NCBI GenBank assembly: GCA_945860325.1
Contig: CAMARL010000010.1
Coordinates: 1 to 20,984 of the forward strand
DNA from: Spirosoma fluviale
GTDB lineage: Bacteria > Bacteroidota > Bacteroidia > Cytophagales > Spirosomataceae
Length of the DNA: 20,984 nucleotides
Direction: 5' to 3'
Of the stretch, positions 1 to 7,788 are shown piece by piece; positions within the stretch are counted from its first letter, which is position 1, and each line of letters begins with the position of its first letter. The notes under the pieces are model-generated. The model was given only the letters and a program-made list of their open reading frames with translations, had not been told where the DNA came from and searched no databases. Both the position numbers and the translations under genes were made by a program.

Positions 1-762
1 TACGGTTTACTGATTATCATATTGGTTTTAATTATCAAAACTGCCTTATTGCCACTGACATATAAATCTTATGTGTCTATGGCAAAAACCAGAATTTTAG
101 CTCCTGAAATAGCAGCTATCAAGGAAAAGATTGGTGACGATGCGGCTAAAGTCCAACAAGAAACCATGAAACTTTATGGTGAGGTGGGAGTGAATCCATT
201 GAGTGGTTGTGTTCCTGTATTAGCTACCATGCCTGTTTTAATGGCCGTGTTTATGCTATTCCCTAATTTGATTAATCTGAGGCAAGAATCATTTCTTTGG
301 GCGGAAGATTTATCAACCTTCGATTCTATTGTTTCATTGCCATTTACGATTCCATTTTATGGATCTCATGTGAGTATGTTTTGTTTGTTGATGACCGTAT
401 CACAATTAGCCTATGGATATTATAATAACCAAATTACACCTGACCAACCAGGACAGCCAATCAACATGAAAATGATGGCCTATTTCACGCCAGTGATCTT
501 CATGTTTGTGATGAATTCATTTCCTGCCGGATTAAGTTTTTATTATTTCATTTCGAATTTAGTGACGATAGGCCAACAATTAGCCATTAGAAAATTTGTG
601 AATGAAGATAAAATCAAATTGATCTTAGACGAAAACAGAAAGAAAATTGCAGCTAGTGGTGGAGCTAAAAAATCTCGTTTTTCTCAATACTTACAAACAC
701 AAATGAAGACGATGGAGGAAACACAAAAGAACGCTAAAAATACGCCTAAAAAGAAAAAGTAA
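1..762 (+). CDS. yidC: Membrane protein insertase YidC, C-terminal part (5' end outside window)
   Basis: The frame is open from the first base, so the start lies upstream and only about 253 C-terminal residues are visible. YidC/Oxa1 proteins insert and fold proteins in the inner membrane, alone or with Sec. The visible part is the conserved 60KD_IMP/Oxa1 core: a hydrophobic segment at the window edge, an amphipathic cytoplasmic region rich in Lys and Glu, then the family signature NPLSGCVPVLATMPVL, followed by three more hydrophobic segments around FMLFPNL, MFCLLMTVSQLAYGYY and the FTPVIFMFVMNSFPAGLSFY region. The last is the typical YidC ending of the membrane core (FPAGL.LYW in other species). 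The protein ends in a basic tail (KKKK), as in YidC proteins that bind ribosomes. Bacteroidota YidC is about 600 residues, so roughly 60% is missing. The stop codon directly abuts the hemL start, suggesting co-transcription. Confidence 0.95.
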   Translation, partial: YGLLIIILVLIIKTALLPLTYKSYVSMAKTRILAPEIAAIKEKIGDDAAKVQQETMKLYGEVGVNPLSGCVPVLATMPVLMAVFMLFPNLINLRQESFLWAEDLSTFDSIVSLPFTIPFYGSHVSMFCLLMTVSQLAYGYYNNQITPDQPGQPINMKMMAYFTPVIFMFVMNSFPAGLSFYYFISNLVTIGQQLAIRKFVNEDKIKLILDENRKKIAASGGAKKSRFSQYLQTQMKTMEETQKNAKNTPKKKK

Positions 763-2055
763 ATGACGAATTTAAGTTCTATTTATTTTGAACAAGCAAA
801 GAAATTAATCCCAGGTGGAGTTAACTCACCTGTTAGAGCATTTAAATCCGTAGGAGGAAATCCGATTTTTATAAAATCGGCTAAAGGGGCTTATTTAAAT
901 GATGTAGATGGTAATTCTTACATTGATTTAATAGGTTCTTGGGGTCCTATGTTATTTGGTCAAGCAAACCCTGTGATAGAAGATGCGGTAAGAAATGCAT
1001 TAGCCAACGGGTTCTCATTTGGCGCCCCTACTTACAATGAAGTTCTCATAGCCCAAAAAATAACGGATATGGTTCCGTCAATCGAAAAAGTTCGATTGGT
1101 AAGTTCTGGAACCGAAGCTACAATGGCTGCGATACGATTGGCAAGAGCATTTACTAAAAAAGATAAAATCATCAAATTTGAAGGTTGCTATCATGGACAT
1201 GGCGATTCTTTTTTAATTGCCGCAGGTTCTGGCGTTGCCACCTTAGGAACTCCAGATAGTCCAGGAGTCACTCAATCTACCGCTAGAGATACATTAACAG
1301 CTGTTTACAATGATATAAATTCATTAGAAGCTTTATTTGACGCAAACGTCGGAACCGTTTCATGTGTCATTGTCGAACCTGTCGTGGGTAATATGGGTTT
1401 AGTTATTCCTAAAAACGGGTATTTACAAGCGGTTAAAATGCTTTGTGAAAAACACAATGCTTTGTTGATTTTTGATGAAGTAATGACGGGATTTCGATTA
1501 TCAGCCAGTGGATATCAAGGTATCTGTGGGATCAAACCTGATTTAACTACCTTAGGAAAAATAATCGGGGGTGGATTGCCTGTAGGTGCTTACGGTGGAA
1601 GAGCTGACATCATGGAAATGATTGCACCCGAAGGACCTGTATACCAAGCAGGTACCTTATCCGGAAATCCTTTGGCTACCACGGCTGGTTTAGCCATGTT
1701 AGGATTAATCCAATCAAATCCAGAAGTTTATCAAAGGCTAGAAGCCAAAGGTAAAAGATTAGCGGAAGCCATTACGAAGCAAATTAATTCATTAAACATG
1801 AAAGCTTCCGTTAGCCAAATAGGTTCTATGTTTACGCTATTTTTTACGGATAAAAAAGTAGAAAATTTTAATGACGCCAAAACATCTGATCTAATTAAGT
1901 TTGGGCAATATTTCAGAGGAATGCTTAATCGAGGTATTTATTTACCCCCATCTCAATTTGAATCTTGGTTCTTATCTGATTCAATAGGTGAAGAAGAACT
2001 AGAAAAAATCATCATAGCAAGTTGGGACACGCTTACGTCCATGCAAAATTCCTAG
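763..2055 (+). CDS. hemL: Glutamate-1-semialdehyde 2,1-aminomutase
   Basis: HemL converts glutamate-1-semialdehyde to 5-aminolevulinate, the second step of C5-pathway tetrapyrrole (heme) synthesis, with pyridoxal phosphate as cofactor in the cytoplasm. The 430-residue length is normal for the family. Visible signatures are the N-terminal PGGVNSPVRAF, SSGTEATMAAIRLARAFT in the cofactor-binding region, the substrate-site GCYHGHGD, the cofactor-binding Asp in FDEVMTGFR (Asp238), and the Schiff-base lysine in GKIIGGGLPVGAYGG (Lys266). AGTLSGNPLA near residue 300 is also typical and separates HemL from ordinary class III aminotransferases. The ATG follows the yidC stop codon with no spacing and no visible Shine-Dalgarno sequence, so translation probably depends on coupling or on Bacteroidota-type initiation. 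The next gene begins 4 nt downstream. Confidence 0.97.
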   Translation: MTNLSSIYFEQAKKLIPGGVNSPVRAFKSVGGNPIFIKSAKGAYLNDVDGNSYIDLIGSWGPMLFGQANPVIEDAVRNALANGFSFGAPTYNEVLIAQKITDMVPSIEKVRLVSSGTEATMAAIRLARAFTKKDKIIKFEGCYHGHGDSFLIAAGSGVATLGTPDSPGVTQSTARDTLTAVYNDINSLEALFDANVGTVSCVIVEPVVGNMGLVIPKNGYLQAVKMLCEKHNALLIFDEVMTGFRLSASGYQGICGIKPDLTTLGKIIGGGLPVGAYGGRADIMEMIAPEGPVYQAGTLSGNPLATTAGLAMLGLIQSNPEVYQRLEAKGKRLAEAITKQINSLNMKASVSQIGSMFTLFFTDKKVENFNDAKTSDLIKFGQYFRGMLNRGIYLPPSQFESWFLSDSIGEEELEKIIIASWDTLTSMQNS

Positions 2056-2059
2056 GCGA

Positions 2060-3040
2060 ATGGCATCCACCTTTTTCTCAGTAATTATTCCTGTTTACAA
2101 TCGGCCGATCGAGTTGGGAGAATTATTAGGTTGCCTGAGCCAACAAGACCATCCTAATTTTGAAGTTTTAATTATAGAAGATGGATCTAAAATAGACTCC
2201 AAATATGTCGTTGACACATTTAAAAACAAATTAGCTATTTCTTATTTTGTGAAGGAAAACGGAGGGCAAGGATTTGCTCGAAATTATGCGTTTGAAAGAG
2301 CTAAAGGAGATTTTTTTGTAATCCTAGATTCTGATGCCTTATTGGAACCCAATTATCTAAGCGAAGTAAATAAAGGAATCCACGAGGAGCAATTAGATTT
2401 ATTCGGAGGACCCGATAAAGAACATGAGAGCTTCACTCCTATTCAAAAGGCAATCAGCTTTAGTATGACCAGTTTTTTTACCACCGGAGGTATTAGAGGC
2501 AAAAGTAAAAATATAGGAGGGAAATTTCATCCTAGAAGTTTTAACATGGGAATCTCTCGGGAAGTCTGGGAAAAAACAGCTGGATTTAAAATAACCAGAA
2601 TGGGAGAAGACATCGAATTTAGTATTCGATGCATCGAAAATGGATTTAAATCGGGGCTATTGCCGGAAGCATTTATTTACCACAAAAGAAGAACTTCTTT
2701 TATCCAATTTTACGATCAACTACATTTTTTTGGGAGGGCAAGAATCAATATTAGTCGCTTCTTTCCAAAGGAACTGAAATGGGTGCATTTCATACCCTTA
2801 GCTTACTTTATCTTCTTTTGGAATACGATCATTTGGAACATTGTTGACATAAACTTTGGACTAATTTTCAGCTGCATGCTCATAGGATATTGGATCCTGA
2901 TTTTCATAGATGCGCTGATTAAAACTAAAAACCTTTTAATCGCATTTTTAGGACTTATAGCAGCTAATATCCAACTACTAGCCTACGGGAAAGGATTTCT
3001 TGAAGAGGGATTGAAAAAACTTACCAATAAAGACCTTTGA
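2060..3040 (+). CDS. Family 2 glycosyltransferase with C-terminal membrane segments
   Basis: This is a 326-residue GT-A-fold glycosyltransferase of family 2, expected to transfer a sugar from a nucleotide-sugar to a lipid or glycan at the cytoplasmic face of the inner membrane. The N-terminal strand FSVIIPVYNRP (residues 6-16), the EDGS nucleotide-binding turn (40-43), GGQGFARNYA, and the DSD metal-binding motif (Asp90-Asp92) are all visible. MGEDIEFSIR further on supplies the usual catalytic acidic pair. From about residue 245 there are three hydrophobic stretches, which anchor the protein in the membrane, as in many GT2 enzymes of polysaccharide or glycolipid assembly. The donor and acceptor cannot be read from sequence. 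It starts 4 nt after hemL, and its last 20 bp overlap the 3' end of hldD on the opposite strand. Confidence 0.88.
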   Translation: MASTFFSVIIPVYNRPIELGELLGCLSQQDHPNFEVLIIEDGSKIDSKYVVDTFKNKLAISYFVKENGGQGFARNYAFERAKGDFFVILDSDALLEPNYLSEVNKGIHEEQLDLFGGPDKEHESFTPIQKAISFSMTSFFTTGGIRGKSKNIGGKFHPRSFNMGISREVWEKTAGFKITRMGEDIEFSIRCIENGFKSGLLPEAFIYHKRRTSFIQFYDQLHFFGRARINISRFFPKELKWVHFIPLAYFIFFWNTIIWNIVDINFGLIFSCMLIGYWILIFIDALIKTKNLLIAFLGLIAANIQLLAYGKGFLEEGLKKLTNKDL

Positions 3041-3986
3041 CAAGGTAATTCTGAACATAGTCTTTAACACCCTCTTCTAACGTATAAAAGGGTTTTGTGT
3101 ATCCTAAGTCAATTAACTTTTTCATATTGGCCTCCGTAAAATATTGATACTTATCACGAATGTCCAAGGGGGTATCGATGTAATTAATCTGTACTGGCTT
3201 GACTAGCGCTGTAAAAGTAGATTTTCCTAAGTCGTTAAATGACCTAGCCTTACCCGTTCCCAAATTATATATGCCTGAATTTTTACGGTGCTCCATTAAA
3301 AATATACACACATCCACTAAATCTTTGACATATATAAAGTCACGAATCTGCTCTCCATCTTGGTATTCAGGCTTATGAGATTTAAATAGTTTCAGAGACC
3401 CATTAGATAAGATTTGACGGTATGCATGCCAAATCACAGAAGCCATTCGACTTTTGTGGTATTCATTGGGGCCATATACATTAAAAAACTTGAGACCAGC
3501 CCAAAAGAATGGTTTGTCTTCTTGTTTTAAAGCCCAATTATCAAAATCATTTTTAGAATCCCCGTAAGGATTTAAAGGCTTTAGTAAATGAATTTCATTT
3601 TCGTTATCGTCGTATCCTAATTCCCCAAGACCATAAGTAGCAGCTGATGAGGCGTATACTAGGGGTATTTGATATTTGACACATGCTTCCCAAACATGCT
3701 TTGAATAATTTACATTTAATGTATCGAAAATTTCTTTATTGAATTCCGTCGTATCCGTTCTCGCTCCTATGTGAAAAAGAAATTCCACTTCCCTATTATT
3801 TTGATCAAGCCATTGGAAAAAATCATTCCTTTCAACACGCTCTTTAATTTTCTTGCCAATTAAATTCTTATTTTTTTCTTCATTGGAAAAGTCATCTACG
3901 GCGATGATGTAATTGAAATTCATTTCATTCAATTTTGCAATTAAACAACTTCCGATAAAACCAGCCGCACCAGTAACTATGATCAT
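3021..3986 (-). CDS. hldD: ADP-L-glycero-D-manno-heptose 6-epimerase
   Basis: HldD (RfaD) epimerises ADP-D-glycero-D-manno-heptose to the L-glycero form used for the LPS inner core. It belongs to the extended short-chain dehydrogenase/reductase superfamily and uses tightly bound NADP(H). Visible features are the N-terminal Rossmann motif TGAAGFIGS (residues 5-13), a DDFS turn after the second strand, the FHIGARTDTTE segment characteristic of HldD rather than other sugar epimerases, YASSAATYG, and the catalytic Tyr-xxx-Lys in NPYGDSK (Tyr141, Lys145). KFFNVYGPNEYHK and QIRDFIYVKDLV are further hallmarks. The 321-residue length is usual. The gene is alone on its strand here; its start faces the pterin synthase gene across a 117-bp divergent intergenic region. 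A general UDP-sugar epimerase is the alternative, but the ARTDTTE and NEYHK motifs argue against it. Confidence 0.93.
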   Translation of the reverse strand: MIIVTGAAGFIGSCLIAKLNEMNFNYIIAVDDFSNEEKNKNLIGKKIKERVERNDFFQWLDQNNREVEFLFHIGARTDTTEFNKEIFDTLNVNYSKHVWEACVKYQIPLVYASSAATYGLGELGYDDNENEIHLLKPLNPYGDSKNDFDNWALKQEDKPFFWAGLKFFNVYGPNEYHKSRMASVIWHAYRQILSNGSLKLFKSHKPEYQDGEQIRDFIYVKDLVDVCIFLMEHRKNSGIYNLGTGKARSFNDLGKSTFTALVKPVQINYIDTPLDIRDKYQYFTEANMKKLIDLGYTKPFYTLEEGVKDYVQNYLVKGLYW

Positions 3987-4003
3987 AAAATGGGATTAAT
4001 TTT

Positions 4004-4011
4004 CAAATTTA
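4004..4011 (-). promoter_or_regulatory. Candidate Bacteroidota -7 element for hldD (TAAATTTG)
   Basis: On the minus strand the octamer TAAATTTG fits the Bacteroidota primary-sigma -7 consensus TAnnTTTG and lies 18 bp before the hldD start codon, implying a very short leader. I see no good TTG at the expected -33 spacing, so the call rests on one element and on position. Confidence 0.4.
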
Positions 4012-4034
4012 CACAATAACTTCATTAGGTTTCT

Positions 4035-4042
4035 TACCTTTG
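4035..4042 (+). promoter_or_regulatory. Candidate Bacteroidota -7 element for the pterin synthase-lpxB pair (TACCTTTG)
   Basis: On the plus strand TACCTTTG matches the -7 consensus TAnnTTTG and would start transcription about 50-60 nt before the pterin synthase start codon at 4104. It is the only good match in the 117-bp divergent region in this direction. No clear TTG is seen at -33. It lies back to back with the candidate hldD element, 23 bp apart. Confidence 0.42.
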
Positions 4043-4103
4043 TGAAATATTTGGACATTCTGCTATTGTTTTCCCAGAAGTCCTTTAAACAAACTGAAAA
4101 CAA

Positions 4104-4529
4104 ATGGTATACGTAATCCGAAAGGAACATTTCAACGCCGCGCACCGGCTATTCAATCCAAACTGGACTGAAGAAAAAAATCTAGAAGTATTTGGGCCAT
4201 GTGCAAACAAGAATTGGCATGGGCATAATTTCGAACTCATTGTAACGGTAAAAGGGAAACCTAATCCGGAAACGGGATTTGTATATGACCTTAAGAAATT
4301 AGGTGATTTAATTAAGGTGGAAATAATTGATAAAGTAGATCACAAAAATCTAAATTTAGACGTTGATTTCATGGCTAATAAATTGGCTAGTTGTGAAATC
4401 TTAGTCATGGAATTTTGGAAAATATTAGCACCTAAAATTTCAGAAGGAACTACAACAAATGCTTGTCTTCACAAAATTCATTTGATTGAAACCAATAAAA
4501 ACTCGGTAGAATACTACGGAGAATCATAG
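4104..4529 (+). CDS. 6-pyruvoyl-tetrahydropterin synthase / QueD family protein
   Basis: This 141-residue T-fold enzyme acts on 7,8-dihydroneopterin triphosphate. Depending on subfamily it makes 6-pyruvoyl-tetrahydropterin (tetrahydrobiopterin route) or 6-carboxy-tetrahydropterin (QueD, queuosine route). Visible zinc ligands are His14 in FNAAHRL and His39 and His41 in the HGH motif. The catalytic Cys33 precedes HGH by five residues, and the DHKNLNLD stretch supplies the catalytic Asp-His pair. KIHLIETNKNSVEYYGE gives the pterin-anchoring Glu and a C-terminal YxGE. From family knowledge, the Cys-x5-HGH spacing and the ENL-VFG, DHKNLDLD and NN-Y-GE surroundings resemble animal-type 6-pyruvoyl synthase more than E. 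coli QueD, which has Cys-x3-HGH. I therefore leave the symbol open. The lpxB start abuts its stop codon, so the two are very likely co-transcribed. Confidence 0.85.
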   Translation: MVYVIRKEHFNAAHRLFNPNWTEEKNLEVFGPCANKNWHGHNFELIVTVKGKPNPETGFVYDLKKLGDLIKVEIIDKVDHKNLNLDVDFMANKLASCEILVMEFWKILAPKISEGTTTNACLHKIHLIETNKNSVEYYGES

Positions 4530-5624
4530 ATGAAATATTTTATTCTTGCGGGTGAGAAATCAGGTGATTTACATGGATCAAACCTTGTAAAAGAAATTCG
4601 TTTAATTGATAAAAAGGCCGAAATAATAGGTTGGGGTGGCGATCAAATGAAATCTGCCGGCGTCGAAATATTAGTGCATCATCAGGAGTTAGCCATCATG
4701 GGAATTTTAGGAGTTTTTAAAAACCTATTTAGGCTAAACAAATTATTCAATCTATTTACCGCACAAATACTAGAGTTTCAGCCAGATACCATCATCTTCA
4801 TTGACTACGGCGGATTTAATCTAAAAGCGGCAAAAATAGCCAAGCAGAACGGTTTTTATACGCAATTTTATATTGCGCCTAAAGTCTGGGCTTGGAATAA
4901 AAGCCGAATTCATTCTATCAAAAAATGGGTGGATCAATTATATGTTATTTTCCCTTTTGAACTAGAATTGTTTAAAGAAAAAGGCATTTCAACCCATTAT
5001 ATTGGCAATCCTCTAAAAGATGCTATTGAAGCATTTATTCCTAATATTGAATTTAATGATAAAAATAATGCTTACGTAGCTCTCTTAGCTGGCAGTAGGC
5101 GTCAAGAAATCAAGGCTAGTTTGCCGGTTTTTGAAGAACTGGTAAATACATCACCCAATATAGATTTTATCATTGCCGGCATTTCTGAATTTAAAGGCCT
5201 TTATGAGAATTGCAATATCAAGGTTGTATATGATCAAACCTATGATGTCCTTACCTGTTCATCCGCAGCAGTAGTAACATCTGGAACAGCCACATTGGAA
5301 ACCGCCCTATTAAATATTCCACAAATCGTAGTGTACAAAACAGATTGGTTGTTTTACAATTTGGCCAAAATGGTCATAAAAATAAATTACATTTCTTTGG
5401 TGAATATTATATTAGACAAGCCAGCAGTGCCAGAACTCATTCAATCGGATTTCACGACTAAAAATATACATGCATGGCTGCTAAAATTATTGGACAAAAA
5501 ATCCTTTGAATATAGAAATCAGAAAAGCGAATACGAAAATTTAATTAAATTAATTGGCCCAACAGGCGCCTCGAAAATAGCCGCAGAGAAAATAGTATTA
5601 TTTGCTAAGAATCAAGCTAAATAA
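4530..5624 (+). CDS. lpxB: Lipid-A-disaccharide synthase
   Basis: LpxB (GT19) joins UDP-2,3-diacylglucosamine and lipid X to form the tetraacyl disaccharide of lipid A, at the inner-membrane surface. The 364-residue length is normal for Bacteroidota. Family motifs are present in order: AGEKSGDLHGSNL at residues 7-19, IGWGGDQMKSAGVE, IFIDYGGFN, YIAPKVWAWNKSRI, a FPFELELFK segment, YIGNPLKD, LLAGSRRQEI in the nucleotide-binding half, and VTSGTATLETAL close to the UDP site. The ATG follows the preceding stop codon directly. The 3' end overlaps the convergent acyltransferase gene by 13 bp, and no obvious terminator stands between them. No other lpx gene is in the window, so this is an isolated member of the Raetz pathway. 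Confidence 0.96.
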   Translation: MKYFILAGEKSGDLHGSNLVKEIRLIDKKAEIIGWGGDQMKSAGVEILVHHQELAIMGILGVFKNLFRLNKLFNLFTAQILEFQPDTIIFIDYGGFNLKAAKIAKQNGFYTQFYIAPKVWAWNKSRIHSIKKWVDQLYVIFPFELELFKEKGISTHYIGNPLKDAIEAFIPNIEFNDKNNAYVALLAGSRRQEIKASLPVFEELVNTSPNIDFIIAGISEFKGLYENCNIKVVYDQTYDVLTCSSAAVVTSGTATLETALLNIPQIVVYKTDWLFYNLAKMVIKINYISLVNIILDKPAVPELIQSDFTTKNIHAWLLKLLDKKSFEYRNQKSEYENLIKLIGPTGASKIAAEKIVLFAKNQAK

Positions 5625-6172
5625 TTATTAATCCAAGATTTTTGAACTCCCGGAATCGTGGAGAAATATTGAGCAATAACTTTTTTATCTACATTGAAAT
5701 CCCCAGAAGGATAAAAAGGTTCTCTAATTTTAATTGCTTTATTAACGTAATCAAATCCAATCATAATGATAGGTAAATTAGCCTTTATAGCAATGTAATA
5801 AAATCCAGTACGTAATTCTTGTACATCTTTTCTAGTGCCCTCAGGAGCTAATACGGCAATGAAAGATTCTTTTTCGGCGTATACATCTACGATGGAATCT
5901 ACTAGATTTGATTTGTTTTTTCGGTTCACGGGGTAACCTCCTAGCCAACGAAACATCCAACCAAAAGCCCCGTCAAACAACTCTTTTTTACCCCAAAAAA
6001 AGATGGGGATATTCATCATAGAGCGAGCACCTAAACCTACTGGAAAGTCAATCCATGAAGCATGTGGGGCTACAATTATAATACTTTTTTTAAGGTCGGC
6101 AGGATATTTGCCTTCTAAAGACCAACCAGAAATTTTATATACAAAATCAAAAATGGGGCTAGATATTAACAT
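5612..6172 (-). CDS. PlsC-like 1-acyl-glycerol-3-phosphate acyltransferase family protein
   Basis: A short (186-residue) member of the PlsC/LPLAT acyltransferase family, which transfers acyl chains to lysophospholipids or other lipid acceptors at the inner membrane. The catalytic His-x4-Asp motif is visible as APHASWIDFP (His37, Asp42), and the acceptor-phosphate motif as APEGTRKD (Glu-Gly-Thr-Arg, residues 111-114). VNRKNKSNLVDSIV between them is typical of the compact subgroup often annotated as glycerol acyltransferase. There is no long N-terminal membrane anchor. It overlaps the upstream HAD gene by 7 nt and the convergent lpxB by 13 bp. The acceptor could be lysophosphatidate, ornithine lipid or another Bacteroidota lipid; the sequence does not say which. 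Confidence 0.85.
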   Translation of the reverse strand: MLISSPIFDFVYKISGWSLEGKYPADLKKSIIIVAPHASWIDFPVGLGARSMMNIPIFFWGKKELFDGAFGWMFRWLGGYPVNRKNKSNLVDSIVDVYAEKESFIAVLAPEGTRKDVQELRTGFYYIAIKANLPIIMIGFDYVNKAIKIREPFYPSGDFNVDKKVIAQYFSTIPGVQKSWINNYLA

Positions 6173-6798
6173 AGTTCATTGATTTTAGCAGAAATCTGAG
6201 TCAAAGATGTTTTTGGGTCAATCAAGATAGAATCAATCCCTAATTTAGAAGCAGATTCTATATTGGCAGCATTATCATCAAAAAAAACTACTTGGCCAGC
6301 TTCTAAATTGTTTTCGCTTAATACCTGTTGGTAAATTAATGAATTAGGTTTAACTAATCCCATTTCATAAGAAAAATGTGCTTTCTTGAACAGTTCAAAT
6401 AAGTTTTCCCCATTGGGACCTAATTGAATATTTAAAAATATTCGTGAATGAATGACACTTGTGTTTGACAACAAATATAGGTCAAAATTGGAAGTCAAAT
6501 CCTTTAAAAAAGTATAAATGTTAGAAGGGAAATCTAGCAATAAAGCAGAAAAAGCTTGATCAAATTCTTCATTAGAGCAATTCATAGCTAATTTATCCCT
6601 TAATAGATTTCTAAACTCTTCATCGGTCAACAAGCCAGCTTCATAGCCTAACCATAAACCTTCATTGATTATTTTATCTTGAATCTCTAGCGGATTAAAA
6701 TAAGTCGACAATTGACTAAAAGCCTGAAAGGTAAGCGATAAATCAATAGGCAATAAAACATTACCTAAATCAAATAAGAGGGCCTTTTTTGATTTCAT
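6166..6798 (-). CDS. HAD-superfamily hydrolase, YihX-like (subfamily IA)
   Basis: A 210-residue haloacid-dehalogenase-like phosphatase. I place the start at the ATG giving MKSKKALLFDLGNVLL. The frame extends 25 codons further upstream, but that stretch lies inside accA and lacks family character; the chosen start is 1 nt after the accA stop. Motif I is FDLGNVLLPID (nucleophile Asp10), with Gly in place of the usual second Asp, as in E. coli YihX. Motif II is LLSNTS, motif III is the Lys in GLVKPNS, and motif IV is VFFDDNAANIESA. YihX is an alpha-glucose-1-phosphate phosphatase, and the similarity of motifs and length supports a sugar-phosphate or related small-molecule phosphatase. The exact substrate is unknown. 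A helical cap lies between motifs I and II. It overlaps the acyltransferase start by 7 nt. Confidence 0.87.
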   Translation of the reverse strand: MKSKKALLFDLGNVLLPIDLSLTFQAFSQLSTYFNPLEIQDKIINEGLWLGYEAGLLTDEEFRNLLRDKLAMNCSNEEFDQAFSALLLDFPSNIYTFLKDLTSNFDLYLLSNTSVIHSRIFLNIQLGPNGENLFELFKKAHFSYEMGLVKPNSLIYQQVLSENNLEAGQVVFFDDNAANIESASKLGIDSILIDPKTSLTQISAKINELC

Positions 6799-6799
6799 A

Positions 6800-7756
6800 T
6801 TACTCGGTAACCACCCCCATTTTACTGAACTTATCAATTCTTGCATTGATCCGTTCAGCGCTCGACATCGCATTCAAAACCTTAAGTTCAGATATGATTA
6901 CCTTTTTTATATTTTCAGCTGCTACATCTGGTGCTAAATGAGCTCCCCCTAAAGGTTCGGAAATAATCCCGTCAATTAATCCGTTTTTAAGCATATCGTC
7001 AGCCGTCAACTTCAAAGCTTCGGCGGCTTGTTCCTTGTAATCCCAACTTCTCCAAAGAATTGAAGAGCAAGACTCAGGTGAAATCACGGAATACCAAGTA
7101 TTTTCCATCATTAAAACGCGGTCACCCACAGCAATCCCCAAAGCACCGCCAGAAGCTCCCTCACCTATGATGATACAAATTACAGGAACCTTTAACATGA
7201 ACATATCACGAATATTTCTTGCTATAGCTTCACCCTGACCTCTTTCTTCTGCTTCTATTCCAGGAAATGCTCCCGGCGTATCGATTAAACAAACAATAGG
7301 CTTATTGAATTTTTCAGCCATTTTCATCAACCTAAGTGCTTTCCGATATCCTTCTGGATTTGGCATACCAAAATTACGATATTGTCTTTCTTTCGTATTC
7401 CGGCCTTTTTGTTGGCCTATAAACATGACCGAAAATTCACCATCAACATTACCAAAACCTCCAACCATAGCCTTATCATCGGCTACAGATCTATCTCCAT
7501 GAATTTCGATAAACTCTGTGCAAATTTTTTCAATATAATCAAAAGTATAAGGTCGTTCAGGATGGCGAGATAATTGAACACGTTGCCAGCGAGTTAAATT
7601 AGAAAATGTTTCTTTTTTAAGTTCCAATATTTTTTCAGTCAGAGAGACTACAGCTTCAGAAACATCTACATTGTTTTCAATAGCCAACTTACGCATTTCA
7701 ATTAACTTATCTTCTAACTCGGCAATGGGCTTTTCAAATTCTAGCAATGTTCTCAT
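6800..7756 (-). CDS. accA: Acetyl-CoA carboxylase carboxyltransferase subunit alpha
   Basis: AccA forms, with AccD, the carboxyltransferase that moves CO2 from biotin on AccB to acetyl-CoA, giving malonyl-CoA for fatty-acid synthesis. The protein has the usual length (318 residues). It opens with the helical segment LLEFEKPIAELEDKL, then RHPERPYTFDYIE, IHGDRSVADDKAMVGG, the QQKGRNTKE loop, IDTPGAFPGIEAEERGQ, and the glycine-rich GEGASGGALGIAVGD that forms the oxyanion site. WRSWDYKEQAAEALKLTA follows near the C-terminus. All are standard for bacterial AccA. It leads the run accA-HAD-acyltransferase, which fits a lipid theme. The RNase-like gene ends 33 bp upstream, and a candidate promoter element lies in that gap. 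accD is not in the window. Confidence 0.97.
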   Translation of the reverse strand: MRTLLEFEKPIAELEDKLIEMRKLAIENNVDVSEAVVSLTEKILELKKETFSNLTRWQRVQLSRHPERPYTFDYIEKICTEFIEIHGDRSVADDKAMVGGFGNVDGEFSVMFIGQQKGRNTKERQYRNFGMPNPEGYRKALRLMKMAEKFNKPIVCLIDTPGAFPGIEAEERGQGEAIARNIRDMFMLKVPVICIIIGEGASGGALGIAVGDRVLMMENTWYSVISPESCSSILWRSWDYKEQAAEALKLTADDMLKNGLIDGIISEPLGGAHLAPDVAAENIKKVIISELKVLNAMSSAERINARIDKFSKMGVVTE

Positions 7757-7776
7757 AATTCCAATTTTATAATGAG

Positions 7777-7784
7777 CAAAAATA
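7777..7784 (-). promoter_or_regulatory. Candidate -7 element for accA (TATTTTTG)
   Basis: In the 32-bp gap between the beta-CASP gene and accA, the minus strand carries TATTTTTG, a full match to TAnnTTTG, ending 21 bp before the accA ATG. It would give a leader of roughly 14 nt. The upstream -33 region lies in the preceding coding sequence and shows no clear TTG. An internal promoter here would let accA be expressed independently of the gene upstream. Confidence 0.38.
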
Positions 7785-7788
7785 AAGA

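Noticed and set aside
3021..3060. Possible bidirectional terminator at the glycosyltransferase/hldD junction (ACCTT/AAGGT)
   Set aside because: Only five base pairs, no T-tract directly after on the plus strand; competing pairings exist.
5625..5700. Possible lpxB terminator (TATT/AATA stem before a T-run near 5680)
   Set aside because: The stem has only four A/T pairs, too weak to call.
6799..6873. Upstream extension of the HAD gene by 25 codons
   Set aside because: It lies in the accA coding sequence and lacks HAD character; the inner ATG at 6796-6798 gives the normal family N-terminus, 1 nt after the accA stop.
7305..7573. Two short plus-strand frames opposite accA
   Set aside because: They overlap each other and accA and show no coding character.
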